Source of the DNA: Caldifarciminota bacterium UBA3079
GTDB taxonomy: Bacteria; Hydrothermota; Tepidihabitantia; Tepidihabitantales; Tepidihabitantaceae
Length of the DNA: 12,315 nt
Assembly: GCA_002366635.1 (NCBI GenBank)
Contig: DFBN01000133.1
Span: 4,188-16,502, forward strand
Reading direction: 5' to 3'
The position numbers and the translations under genes were made by a program. The notes under the pieces were generated by a model. It had not been told where the DNA came from, searched no databases, and was given only the letters and a program-made list of their open reading frames with translations. This document shows, piece after piece, positions 1 through 6,560 of the stretch. Within the stretch, counting starts at the first letter, position 1, and every line of letters begins with the position of its first letter.

Positions 1-129
1 GACAGGAAGAACTGCTACCGGCAGAACCAGAGTCCGCGGGAGATACTGGCGGAAGTCGCCCCGAAGATTGACGCCGGAATCCTGTTGTTGCCGGTGAAGA
101 TCTTGACTTGGCCTTGGCAGCGAAGGTAG
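1..129 (+). CDS. C-terminal fragment of a probable integrase-core (DDE) transposase, 5' end outside the window
   Basis: The frame beginning at base 1 stays open for 42 codons and stops at a TAG at 127-129. It contains the stretches RKNCYRQNQSPREILAEVAP and ILLLPV, with the pattern 'N-C-Y-R-Q-N, then a P-[RW]-[EQ]-I-[LI] segment, then a run of L before P'. From memory this resembles the tail that follows the rve catalytic domain in several integrase-type transposases. The catalytic DDE residues would lie left of the window and cannot be seen. Around base 99 the downstream sequence reads more protein-like in another frame (DLDLALAAKVEFLIRQSS), which suggests loss of one base and a decayed end. 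It is the only plus-strand gene candidate and converges on holB. The identification is tentative: it rests on a short, remembered similarity. Confidence 0.4.
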   Translation, partial: DRKNCYRQNQSPREILAEVAPKIDAGILLLPVKILTWPWQRR

Positions 130-289
130 AATTCCTCATACGCCAATCCTCAACCGGGGGTCACGATGTGCCTTGGCACGCCCCAATGTTCTGCATGAAT
201 ATACAAGGCGGCCGATATGCTTGGTCTCAACCCGCGCCAGTCTTTCGCCTCAAAGCACAGGTCCGAGTCCGAGGTCCCGAAGGTATATA
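130..289. other. Stretch without a convincing gene between the transposase-like tail and the holB stop
   Basis: No minus-strand frame of useful length is present here. A plus-strand frame runs on from about base 99 to a TAA at 327-329. It starts at best from a TTG with no ribosome site and ends inside holB, so it is probably either the frameshifted tail of the transposase-like gene or chance. There is a small stem (GTGCC at 168-172, GGCAC at 175-179) with a loop of only two bases and no following T-run, so I do not call it a terminator. Bases 281-296, just past the holB stop, are A/T-rich. No end repeats of a mobile element were recognised. Confidence 0.5.
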
Positions 290-1390
290 TTATTTAATGG
301 GTTTGCGGAGTGAGGAAAGCAGGGTATAAAGGAACAGGCGGCGGTTGAGATACATGCGGCAGTCTTCCAGGCGGCCAGACAGGTATTTCATCACCCGACG
401 CAGGTAGTCGGTTCCGCAGAGTTCTGCTTTGCGTCCTATTGCCGGTTCTCCTCGGGCATATTCTGTTTCCAGGCCGTGTTTTGTCATCAAGGTCTGGTGA
501 TACAAGAAGAACAAAGTCGAGACGACCGTTGCAAGCGGTGTTCTCTGCAGTTCTTTCATTGTAGAGAGTATGGCTTTCGTATCGGCTTTCGGCAATGAGA
601 AGAATTTCTTTACCGGGGCTGACAGAAATTCGTCCGGGTCCTTAAGGAATCTCAACGCCGTTCCCGGAGAACCGTTGCTTATCTGGGCTGCGAGAACTGC
701 TTCTTCTTTTTTGGTATCTGTCTTTTCCACAAGCCAGTCCTGGATTGTGCCGGCCGGGATTGCCGAGAACTTGACTAACCGGCAGCGGGAACGGATGGTA
801 TCGAACAGTTCGTTCGGCTTGTCGGTAGTGAGAATGAATGTGGTTTGTTTCTGGGGTTCTTCGAGGGTTTTGAGAAGCGCATTGGCCGCTTGAGGGGTCA
901 TCTGGTGGGCGTGGAGGAATATGAAGAAACGGTGGGGTGCCATGATCGGCGGTTTTGCCATTTCTTTGCGGACCCAGCGGACGAGTTCAATCGAGATTTT
1001 GCGCTTTGGGTCCAGATTTGGTTGAGGTTTGCCAAGTAGGTAATTCTGGGATTCTTCAACCGCAACCTGGAGGACGTTTGCTGTTTCATCCTCAGCCTTG
1101 GTTTCGGTGGGGCTTTTCTTTCTTTTGGGAGGGAGTGGAACAATCAATTTGATGTCTGGATGACGCAAGAGCGCAATAGTGCGGCAGGGACGGCATTTTC
1201 CGCAGGGCCTGGCAGATTCGGCTTCACAGTTGGCGGCCTGAGCCATTTTAATTGCACAGGTCCGTTTCCCGACACCAATTGGACCGGTAAAGAGCATCGG
1301 AGGGAATTGTCCGGCTTTGAGCGTAGCTTCAAGGATTCGGCAGGCCCGCTGTTGTCCGATGATTCCATTGCATAACCTCGAATCTGCCAA
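290..1390 (-). CDS. holB: DNA polymerase III delta-prime subunit (clamp-loader AAA+ protein)
   Basis: This is a 366-residue clamp-loader subunit that would act with DnaX and delta to load the sliding clamp. Residues 9-30 carry the N-terminal 'G-I-I-G-Q' segment. A full Walker A, GPIGVGKRT, lies at 36-44. Four cysteines (C55, C63, C66, C69) form the zinc module typical of DnaX/delta-prime proteins. NALLKTLEEP at 170-179 and SRC at 201-203 are family signatures; SRC supplies the arginine finger. Residues 85-130 form a charged, lysine-rich insert. The position of the Walker B acid reads FIFLHAHQ, so the acidic residues are missing and ATP hydrolysis here is unlikely. The start is a TTG one base after the envC stop; the next in-frame ATG (residue 32) would remove the conserved N-terminus. 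No clear ribosome site is seen, so translation is probably coupled to envC. The common neighbour tmk is absent. Confidence 0.9.
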   Translation of the reverse strand: MADSRLCNGIIGQQRACRILEATLKAGQFPPMLFTGPIGVGKRTCAIKMAQAANCEAESARPCGKCRPCRTIALLRHPDIKLIVPLPPKRKKSPTETKAEDETANVLQVAVEESQNYLLGKPQPNLDPKRKISIELVRWVRKEMAKPPIMAPHRFFIFLHAHQMTPQAANALLKTLEEPQKQTTFILTTDKPNELFDTIRSRCRLVKFSAIPAGTIQDWLVEKTDTKKEEAVLAAQISNGSPGTALRFLKDPDEFLSAPVKKFFSLPKADTKAILSTMKELQRTPLATVVSTLFFLYHQTLMTKHGLETEYARGEPAIGRKAELCGTDYLRRVMKYLSGRLEDCRMYLNRRLFLYTLLSSLRKPIK

Positions 1391-1391
1391 T

Positions 1392-2522
1392 TTATTTCTG
1401 TGGTGCCAGCCAGTCGAGCGGGTCTACAGGTTTGCCCTGTTTTCTGATTTCGAAGTGGAGGTATTCCTTGGTTTTGCCCAGGGCCGAGCCGGATATCACT
1501 TCGGCTCCGACTGTAGTGGTGATTTGTCCGAGGTTGGCATAAAGGGTATAAAAACCGCCGTTGTTGTCCACGATAACCATATTCCCATAGCCCATGAAAT
1601 GGTCTGCGTAGGCAATCTTGCCTTTGGCGATGGCGAGTGCCATTGTGCCCGGTTTTGTTTTGATGTCTATGCCGCGGTTGTTTGTTTTGGTCTTGTACAG
1701 CGGGTGAATTCTGGAACCGAAGCGGGCAAGGATTTTGCCGTGGACAGGCCAAGGAAGGTGACCTTTGTTCATTTCGAGATAATGGTGCTCTCTGGATGCG
1801 ATTTGCTCCTGACGCTGATGTTCAAGCCGGGTAATGAGTTCCTGGAGTTGCGCCATCGCATTATTGAGTTCCTTTTCCAGTCCTTTTTTTGTGCTGCGTT
1901 CGGTGCGGACTTTCTTGAGCAGGGCAGATTCTGACGAGCATGAGTTCTTAAGCATTTTCTGCTTTTTGAGTCGGTCCTGTTTCAGCCGTTCAAGTTCGCT
2001 CCGGGCTGCAACCAGCCGGGTTCTTTGTTTGGAGAGCTGGTCCTGGAGGGCTGCAAGCTCTTCTGTGGTATTCTTGTCTGCACGGGCAATCCAGCGCATA
2101 TAGAGCATTTTGCGCTGAATGTCGGTGACCGCATCCGCAGAAAGCACGGCCTGGATTGGAAGAAGCAGACCGTATTTGTAAATATATACCAGCCGGCGTG
2201 CCAGGTCTTGCTTCCTCGCAGCTATCTTTGCAGAGGTCTGTTCAGCCTCACGGGTGACTTTGGCGATTTCACTGGCCCGGCTGTCCAGTTGTGCGTCAAG
2301 CTGCCCGATATATTTGCGCGTGACTGCAATTTGTTCCTGAAAGGCCTCAATTCTTACCAGACTTGATTTCTCGTTTTTGTTGAGTTGGTCGATTCGGTCA
2401 CGGATGTCCCCCAGTTGCTGCTGTGTTTCTTGCAATTCCTGCTGGTGTTCCTTGATTTGCTCGTCCAGTTGGTCAAGACTCAATGTGCCGGAAATGAGGG
2501 CAAAGCAGAGCAGAATGTTCAC
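1392..2522 (-). CDS. envC: EnvC-like murein hydrolase activator: coiled coil plus degenerate LytM/M23 domain
   Basis: This is a 376-residue exported protein. Residues 2-14 are hydrophobic and could be a short signal peptide or anchor, without the usual basic start. Residues 18-110 and 150-245 are long coiled coils rich in Q, E, K and R, separated by a hydrophobic break (113-145), as in EnvC. Residues 255-376 are a LytM (peptidase M23) fold. In active M23 enzymes zinc and catalysis need HxGxD and HxH plus a further His. Here the first reads NRGID (N282 for His, D286 kept), the 'YAHL' position reads YANL (N330) and the last reads YLH (Y354, H356). Three of four histidines are therefore gone, which fits E. 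coli EnvC, a non-enzymatic amidase activator recruited by FtsX. The start is a GTG whose GTGA overlaps the ftsX stop. The frame stays open further upstream, but that part lies inside ftsX. Confidence 0.88.
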   Translation of the reverse strand: MNILLCFALISGTLSLDQLDEQIKEHQQELQETQQQLGDIRDRIDQLNKNEKSSLVRIEAFQEQIAVTRKYIGQLDAQLDSRASEIAKVTREAEQTSAKIAARKQDLARRLVYIYKYGLLLPIQAVLSADAVTDIQRKMLYMRWIARADKNTTEELAALQDQLSKQRTRLVAARSELERLKQDRLKKQKMLKNSCSSESALLKKVRTERSTKKGLEKELNNAMAQLQELITRLEHQRQEQIASREHHYLEMNKGHLPWPVHGKILARFGSRIHPLYKTKTNNRGIDIKTKPGTMALAIAKGKIAYADHFMGYGNMVIVDNNGGFYTLYANLGQITTTVGAEVISGSALGKTKEYLHFEIRKQGKPVDPLDWLAPQK

Positions 2523-3367
2523 CGGCGGATACGGTTCAGGGCTATTACCGAACCCAGGAATCCCAAAAGGCCGCCAAGGACCAAATCGATTGCCAAAAGA
2601 GAGCCGAACGGGAAAATGGGCGCGGGCAGAACAAACGAGATGATGCGGCCGAGTATAAAGACTAGGATGAAAGCAATGATTCCTCCCAGAAATCCCTGGA
2701 GTGTCCCTTCGAGTATGAACGGGACTTGCACTGTGGACCGGCTTGCACCGACCAGTTCCATTATCTCGATTTCGCTGCTTCTTGTGACAATTGAGGAATC
2801 CACTGTCTGGAAGACAATGAAGATAACAGATAAAGAAACAATCACCAGGATTGCGATGCCGATACCGATTGCGGTGCGGAGAATCTGGTCGAGTTTGGAC
2901 AGGCTTTCCCGACCAGACCATACTTCGGTTACACCGGGCAACAGACCGACTTTCTTTTCCAGACTTGCCAGTGCAGCTGGTGATGCATAGCCCGGGAGGA
3001 GAGATACCCGGATTGATGCGGGTAGGGGATTTGTTCCCAATGCATCTATGACTTCGGCATCCTTGTCCATCTCAGTGCGCAATTCTGCGAGCGCTTCTTC
3101 TTTGGTGACGAGGCGGGTGTCTGCGACCCCGGTTACCCGCCTGATTCTGCCCTGGAGTGACTGCGTATCTGCATCGGGTGAGAGAAAGACATTCAGTTGG
3201 ATGTTTTTGCTGGCAGAGTGAACTACTGCTCCAAGGTTGAATGTCAGGACGAGAAAGATGCTAAGCAGGGTCAGGCATACCGCCTGAACCGACGTGGCAA
3301 GGGAAAATGCGGTCCGGTTGCGGTTGATGCTGCGGCCGGTTTCCTGCAGGATATGACTAATCTGCAT
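2519..3367 (-). CDS. ftsX: Cell division permease-like protein FtsX
   Basis: This 282-residue inner-membrane partner of FtsE transmits the ATPase cycle to periplasmic cell-wall hydrolase regulators. Four membrane segments can be read at about 21-45, 166-188, 223-246 and 256-277. The large periplasmic loop between the first two carries the family motif NPLPASIRV at 113-121. After segment 2 comes RSSEIEIMELVGAS (196-209), the conserved cytoplasmic segment that contacts FtsE. I chose ATG 3367 because it gives the usual short N-terminus before the basic SINRNR segment. An ATG at 3388 and a TTG at 3391 would add 7 or 8 residues. An AGG lies about 14 bases upstream of 3367, a poor spacing. The gene overlaps the end of ftsE by 11 bases and the start of envC by 4, so all three are probably translationally coupled. 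Confidence 0.92.
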   Translation of the reverse strand: MQISHILQETGRSINRNRTAFSLATSVQAVCLTLLSIFLVLTFNLGAVVHSASKNIQLNVFLSPDADTQSLQGRIRRVTGVADTRLVTKEEALAELRTEMDKDAEVIDALGTNPLPASIRVSLLPGYASPAALASLEKKVGLLPGVTEVWSGRESLSKLDQILRTAIGIGIAILVIVSLSVIFIVFQTVDSSIVTRSSEIEIMELVGASRSTVQVPFILEGTLQGFLGGIIAFILVFILGRIISFVLPAPIFPFGSLLAIDLVLGGLLGFLGSVIALNRIRR

Positions 3368-4046
3368 CTCGGACGATTCTACCTGCATCAAGGGTTATGC
3401 AGCGTCTTCTTGAACCCATGGCGATTTCGGCGTCGTGGGTGCACATGATAACTGTTGTGCCCTGATAATTTACATCCTTGAGAATGTTGAGGATGTCTGC
3501 CGACCCTTTCGGGTCGATATTTCCGGTTGGCTCGTCAGCAAGCAGCAATTCGGGTTCTTTGACCAGGGCCCGGGCAATGGAGATTTTCTGTTGTTCCCCG
3601 CCAGAGAGCTCGTGTGGATAGGCGTCTTTGCGGTGGAGGATTCCAATCTGGGTCATCGTTTCCTGAATCTTGACCGGTATAAGGTCAGATTTCATGCCTA
3701 TTGAACGGAGAACGAATTCGAGGTTCTCATATGCGGTGCGTTCTGCCAGGAGTTTGAAATCCTGGAATATGACGCCGATGCGCTTGCGCAGTGATGATAT
3801 ATCCTTGCGAGCGATATGGTTTAGGTCGTATCCGAGCGCCCTGATTTCACCGGAGTCCGGCAAATCGGCGCGATAGAGCAAACGCAGTAATGTAGTCTTG
3901 CCCGCACCGGTCGCACCAAGGATGAAGACAAAATCTCCTTTTTCTATCTGCATGCTGATATCGGTCAGTGCGGGCCAGGAATGCTGGTATAATTTGGATA
4001 CACCGGTCAGTTCAACTATTGGGCTGGTGGACTCAAATTCATTCAT
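3357..4046 (-). CDS. ftsE: Cell division ATP-binding protein FtsE
   Basis: This 229-residue ABC ATPase is the cytoplasmic motor of the FtsEX complex. Visible motifs are Walker A GATGAGKT at 44-51, the Q-loop VIFQD at 92-96, the ABC signature LSGGEQQ at 147-153, Walker B LLLADEP at 167-173 with the catalytic Glu, and the switch His at 204 in THDAE. Length and motif spacing fit FtsE (about 220 residues), and the ftsX gene that follows makes this assignment much firmer than for a lone ABC ATPase. The N-terminus is some five residues longer than usual. The ATG lies two bases after the preceding glycosyltransferase stop, with no strong ribosome site, so it is read as part of the same transcript. 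Confidence 0.95.
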   Translation of the reverse strand: MNEFESTSPIVELTGVSKLYQHSWPALTDISMQIEKGDFVFILGATGAGKTTLLRLLYRADLPDSGEIRALGYDLNHIARKDISSLRKRIGVIFQDFKLLAERTAYENLEFVLRSIGMKSDLIPVKIQETMTQIGILHRKDAYPHELSGGEQQKISIARALVKEPELLLADEPTGNIDPKGSADILNILKDVNYQGTTVIMCTHDAEIAMGSRRRCITLDAGRIVRDAD

Positions 4047-4047
4047 G

Positions 4048-4707
4048 CTATTTCAGATACCATTTCGCCAGGAAATAACAGGCCATAAGGCCGTCTTTCA
4101 CACCTATTTTCTTGCCGGCCCGACGGGCATGGTAACTGATTGGAACCTCCACAAGCCGGGCGTGACAACGCAACAGTTTGGCGGTAATCTCCGGTTCGAT
4201 TTCAAACCTGTCTGCTGTGAGGTTTAAGCCCTGAAACAGGGTTCGGCGAATGGCCTTGTAACAGGTTTCCATGTCTGTAATATGGCCGTGGAACAGGATG
4301 TTGGTAAGAAATGTGAGGAAATAGTTGGCCATTTTGCTCAGGAAGAGGAAATTGCCGGCCCCTCGGAAACGGGAACCATAAACCGCATCAACACGCGGGT
4401 TTTTGAAAGGCTCAAGCAATCCGGGATAGTCATTCGGCTCATATTCCATGTCCGCGTCCTGGATAATGACTACATCACCGGTTGCCGTGCTGAGCCCGGT
4501 GCGGACAGCGGCACCTTTGCCTCGATTGGTTGAATGGGTCAGTAGTTTGATGCCGGGAATTTTCCGCAGTATCTCTAATGTGCGGTCTGAGGAGAGGTCG
4601 TCGATTACGATTATCTCCTTCTCGAGAGGAACCTGTTTGACACGGGTGATAAGCTCGGCCACAGATACTTCTTCATTATATACTGGAATCAGGACGGTAA
4701 GTTTCAC
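4048..4707 (-). CDS. Family 2 glycosyltransferase, DPM1/polyprenol-phosphate sugar type
   Basis: This 219-residue GT-A fold transferase probably moves a sugar from a nucleotide donor to a polyprenyl phosphate or envelope acceptor. It shows the opening LIPVYNEE (6-13), the nucleotide-binding Asp pair D36-D37, the metal-binding DAD at 84-86, GSRF (111-114) and ITDMETCYK (143-151), a segment typical of the dolichyl-phosphate mannose synthase-like branch. There is no C-terminal membrane anchor, so it is the short soluble or peripheral form. Donor and acceptor cannot be told from sequence. Three sugar-nucleotide enzymes immediately upstream may feed it. The start is a GTG three bases after the preceding stop and gives the expected MKLTVLIPVYNEE beginning. 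It abuts ftsE with a one-base gap. Confidence 0.85.
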   Translation of the reverse strand: MKLTVLIPVYNEEVSVAELITRVKQVPLEKEIIVIDDLSSDRTLEILRKIPGIKLLTHSTNRGKGAAVRTGLSTATGDVVIIQDADMEYEPNDYPGLLEPFKNPRVDAVYGSRFRGAGNFLFLSKMANYFLTFLTNILFHGHITDMETCYKAIRRTLFQGLNLTADRFEIEPEITAKLLRCHARLVEVPISYHARRAGKKIGVKDGLMACYFLAKWYLK

Positions 4708-4710
4708 AAT

Positions 4711-5625
4711 TCAGCAGCACGCTGGTTCCACAACCGGTAGCCACTGGCCATTTTGTCGGGCCGATTCATTGAGTGCATCCAGGGACCGGATGACGGCCAG
4801 GCCGAGTCTGGCATCGCTTTGCGGGGTGGTGCGGTTAATACAGCAGGCGACAAAGTCACGGCACTGTCGTGTTAGCGGGAGTTCATTCGGGTCCTGGGCC
4901 ACGCCAGGTTTTTCTTCCCACAAGACAGAAGAATGCGAACCTGACATACTGAACCTCCGGGTTATCGGGCCGGTTTGCCAGGCGACTTTGCCATAGGCGT
5001 GTATCTTTTGGTCAAAGAGTAACTCGAAATCGGCAATGTCCTGGTTCTGTTCTGTAAAACGGGCGCGGGCTGATATCGGGTTGCCGAACATGCTTATTGT
5101 CATCGCCAGGTCATGTGGTGCCAGGTCCCAGATAACATTGGTCTGTTTATCAGCAGAACCGAATGATGTTCTGATTGCCGTTACCCGCAGCGGACGGCCG
5201 ATTCTGCCTCTGGTAACAGCAGTGCGCAGATTGCAGAAACCGGGATGGTAGAGCATTGTATGACCGACTGCAAGTATAAGCCCGCGGCTTTCGGCTAAAG
5301 AAACCAGGCTGGCCGCATTGGCACAATCTCTGGTCATAGGTTTTTCTACGAGTGTATCTTTGCCGGCATCGAGGCTTTGACAGGCAAGTGGAAAATGGGT
5401 CCTGTCCGGGGTAGCGATGATGACCGCAGACAGAATGCTTTGACTTAACATTTCTGTCAAGTCTGAAAAGGTGGGGACCGCATAGCGGTGTTCAATGTAG
5501 CTACGCACGGCCGGGTCAGAATCAGCAACTGCAGCAATTCTGCATTCGGTAATGCGAAGCAGGGTGCTTAAGTAATTTTTGCCCCATCGTCCCGCGCCCA
5601 CTACGCCGATACCCAAAGGTTCCAT
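4711..5625 (-). CDS. Gfo/Idh/MocA-family NAD(P)-dependent oxidoreductase
   Basis: This 304-residue protein has an N-terminal Rossmann domain with GAGRWG at 10-15, the family EKP motif at 94-96 (the Lys is catalytic) and DLAPHD at 167-172 with the conserved His. The C-terminal half is the alpha/beta substrate domain. Members include WlbA-type dehydrogenases that oxidise C3 of UDP-linked uronic acids; the ugd and decarboxylase-like genes upstream make a nucleotide-sugar substrate plausible, but this is inference. I chose ATG 5625, whose A is shared with the preceding TGA stop (TGATG), a common coupling arrangement. An in-frame ATG at 5652 would add nine residues and overlap the upstream gene. 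The protein ends in ACC, with two terminal cysteines, and has another CC at about residue 270. I do not know what these do. Confidence 0.85.
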   Translation of the reverse strand: MEPLGIGVVGAGRWGKNYLSTLLRITECRIAAVADSDPAVRSYIEHRYAVPTFSDLTEMLSQSILSAVIIATPDRTHFPLACQSLDAGKDTLVEKPMTRDCANAASLVSLAESRGLILAVGHTMLYHPGFCNLRTAVTRGRIGRPLRVTAIRTSFGSADKQTNVIWDLAPHDLAMTISMFGNPISARARFTEQNQDIADFELLFDQKIHAYGKVAWQTGPITRRFSMSGSHSSVLWEEKPGVAQDPNELPLTRQCRDFVACCINRTTPQSDARLGLAVIRSLDALNESARQNGQWLPVVEPACC

Positions 5626-6560
5626 CAGTGATGGCCGTTCTTGCGAAACCATTCGATAGTGCGTCCCAATCCATCTTCAAGTGAAACCTGCGGTTTCCAG
5701 CCGAGGAGTTTTCTGGCACGCGATATGGCAGGACGACGGCGCTTCGGGTCGTCCTGGGGCAAAGGGAGGAAAGTCAGACGGCTGCTTGAGCCGGTGAGCC
5801 TTTTGATTAGTCGGGCGAATTCCAGAATAGTAGATTCTTGAGGATTGCCGAGGTTGACCGGCATTGGGTCAGGGCAGCCGGCAAGCCGAAACAGACCTTC
5901 TACCATATCTGAAACATAGCAGAAGCTGCGGGTTTGGTGGCCGGTGCCATAAATGGTAAGGGGTTTGCCATTAAGGGCTTGGTCAATCAGGTTTGGCACA
6001 ACCCTGCCGTCATCCAGTTTCATCCTCGGGCCATAGGTATTGAAAATCCGCGCAATTCTGGTAGGTATGCCGAAACGGCGATGAAATGCCATCACCAGTG
6101 CTTCAGAATAGCGTTTGGCTTCGTCATAAACCGACCTGATTCCTATGGGGTTGACATTGCCCCAATAAGATTCCCGTTGCGGGTGAACCTTCGGGTCGCC
6201 GTAAACTTCTGATGTAGAGGCCATGACGAATACGGCCTTCTTTTTTCTTGCCAAGTCGAGAAGATTACGGGTCCCGGCCGCACCTACTTGAAGCGTTTTC
6301 AGAGGGTTGGCCAGGTAATCTTTCGGCGATGCCGGGGATGCCAGATTGAAGATGACATCAACCCGTCCTGGTATGGAGGCATGTCTGGAAATGTCGGTGC
6401 GGACGAATTCAAATCGCTTACCGGCATTAAATCCACTGATATTGTGCTTTCTGCCTGTTATCAGATTATCAAGGCAGATAACCTGGAAATTCTGCTTCAA
6501 TAGGAACTCGCACAAATGGGAGCCGATGAATCCTGCCCCGCCTGCAACTATGGCTTTCAT
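5625..6560 (-). CDS. UDP-glucuronate decarboxylase-like NAD-dependent epimerase (extended SDR)
   Basis: This 311-residue extended short-chain dehydrogenase carries GGAGFIG at 7-13 (NAD binding), TSEVYGD at 116-122 and the catalytic Tyr145/Lys149 in YDEAK. Several stretches match the UDP-xylose synthase (UXS) branch: NLASPASPKDY (72-82), NPIGIRSVYDEAKR (137-150) and TRSFCYVSD further on. The expected reaction is UDP-glucuronate to UDP-xylose plus CO2, with bound NAD recycled. The gene just upstream makes UDP-glucuronate, which strongly supports this. A related 4-epimerase is the main alternative. The start ATG overlaps the ugd stop (ATGA), and a GGAG at 6568-6571 sits seven bases upstream, a good ribosome site inside ugd. 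Confidence 0.85.
   Translation of the reverse strand: MKAIVAGGAGFIGSHLCEFLLKQNFQVICLDNLITGRKHNISGFNAGKRFEFVRTDISRHASIPGRVDVIFNLASPASPKDYLANPLKTLQVGAAGTRNLLDLARKKKAVFVMASTSEVYGDPKVHPQRESYWGNVNPIGIRSVYDEAKRYSEALVMAFHRRFGIPTRIARIFNTYGPRMKLDDGRVVPNLIDQALNGKPLTIYGTGHQTRSFCYVSDMVEGLFRLAGCPDPMPVNLGNPQESTILEFARLIKRLTGSSSRLTFLPLPQDDPKRRRPAISRARKLLGWKPQVSLEDGLGRTIEWFRKNGHH

Noticed and set aside
152..184. Possible terminator hairpin after holB or the transposase-like tail
   Set aside because: The stem GTGCC/GGCAC leaves a two-base loop, the outer G and C runs pair only across an uneven internal loop, and no T-run follows on either strand.
1144..1934. Open frames of about 200 codons on both strands around the envC/holB junction
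   Set aside because: They cross two genes with clear domain evidence and their translations show no recognisable motifs.
2523..2921. Longer version of the EnvC-like protein, extended upstream to 2921
   Set aside because: The added part is ftsX read in another frame. The GTG at 2522, overlapping the ftsX stop and followed by a hydrophobic export segment, is the sensible start.
3368..3391. Upstream ftsX starts at ATG 3388 or TTG 3391
   Set aside because: They add residues before the usual FtsX beginning and deepen the overlap with ftsE without a ribosome site. ATG 3388 cannot be fully excluded.
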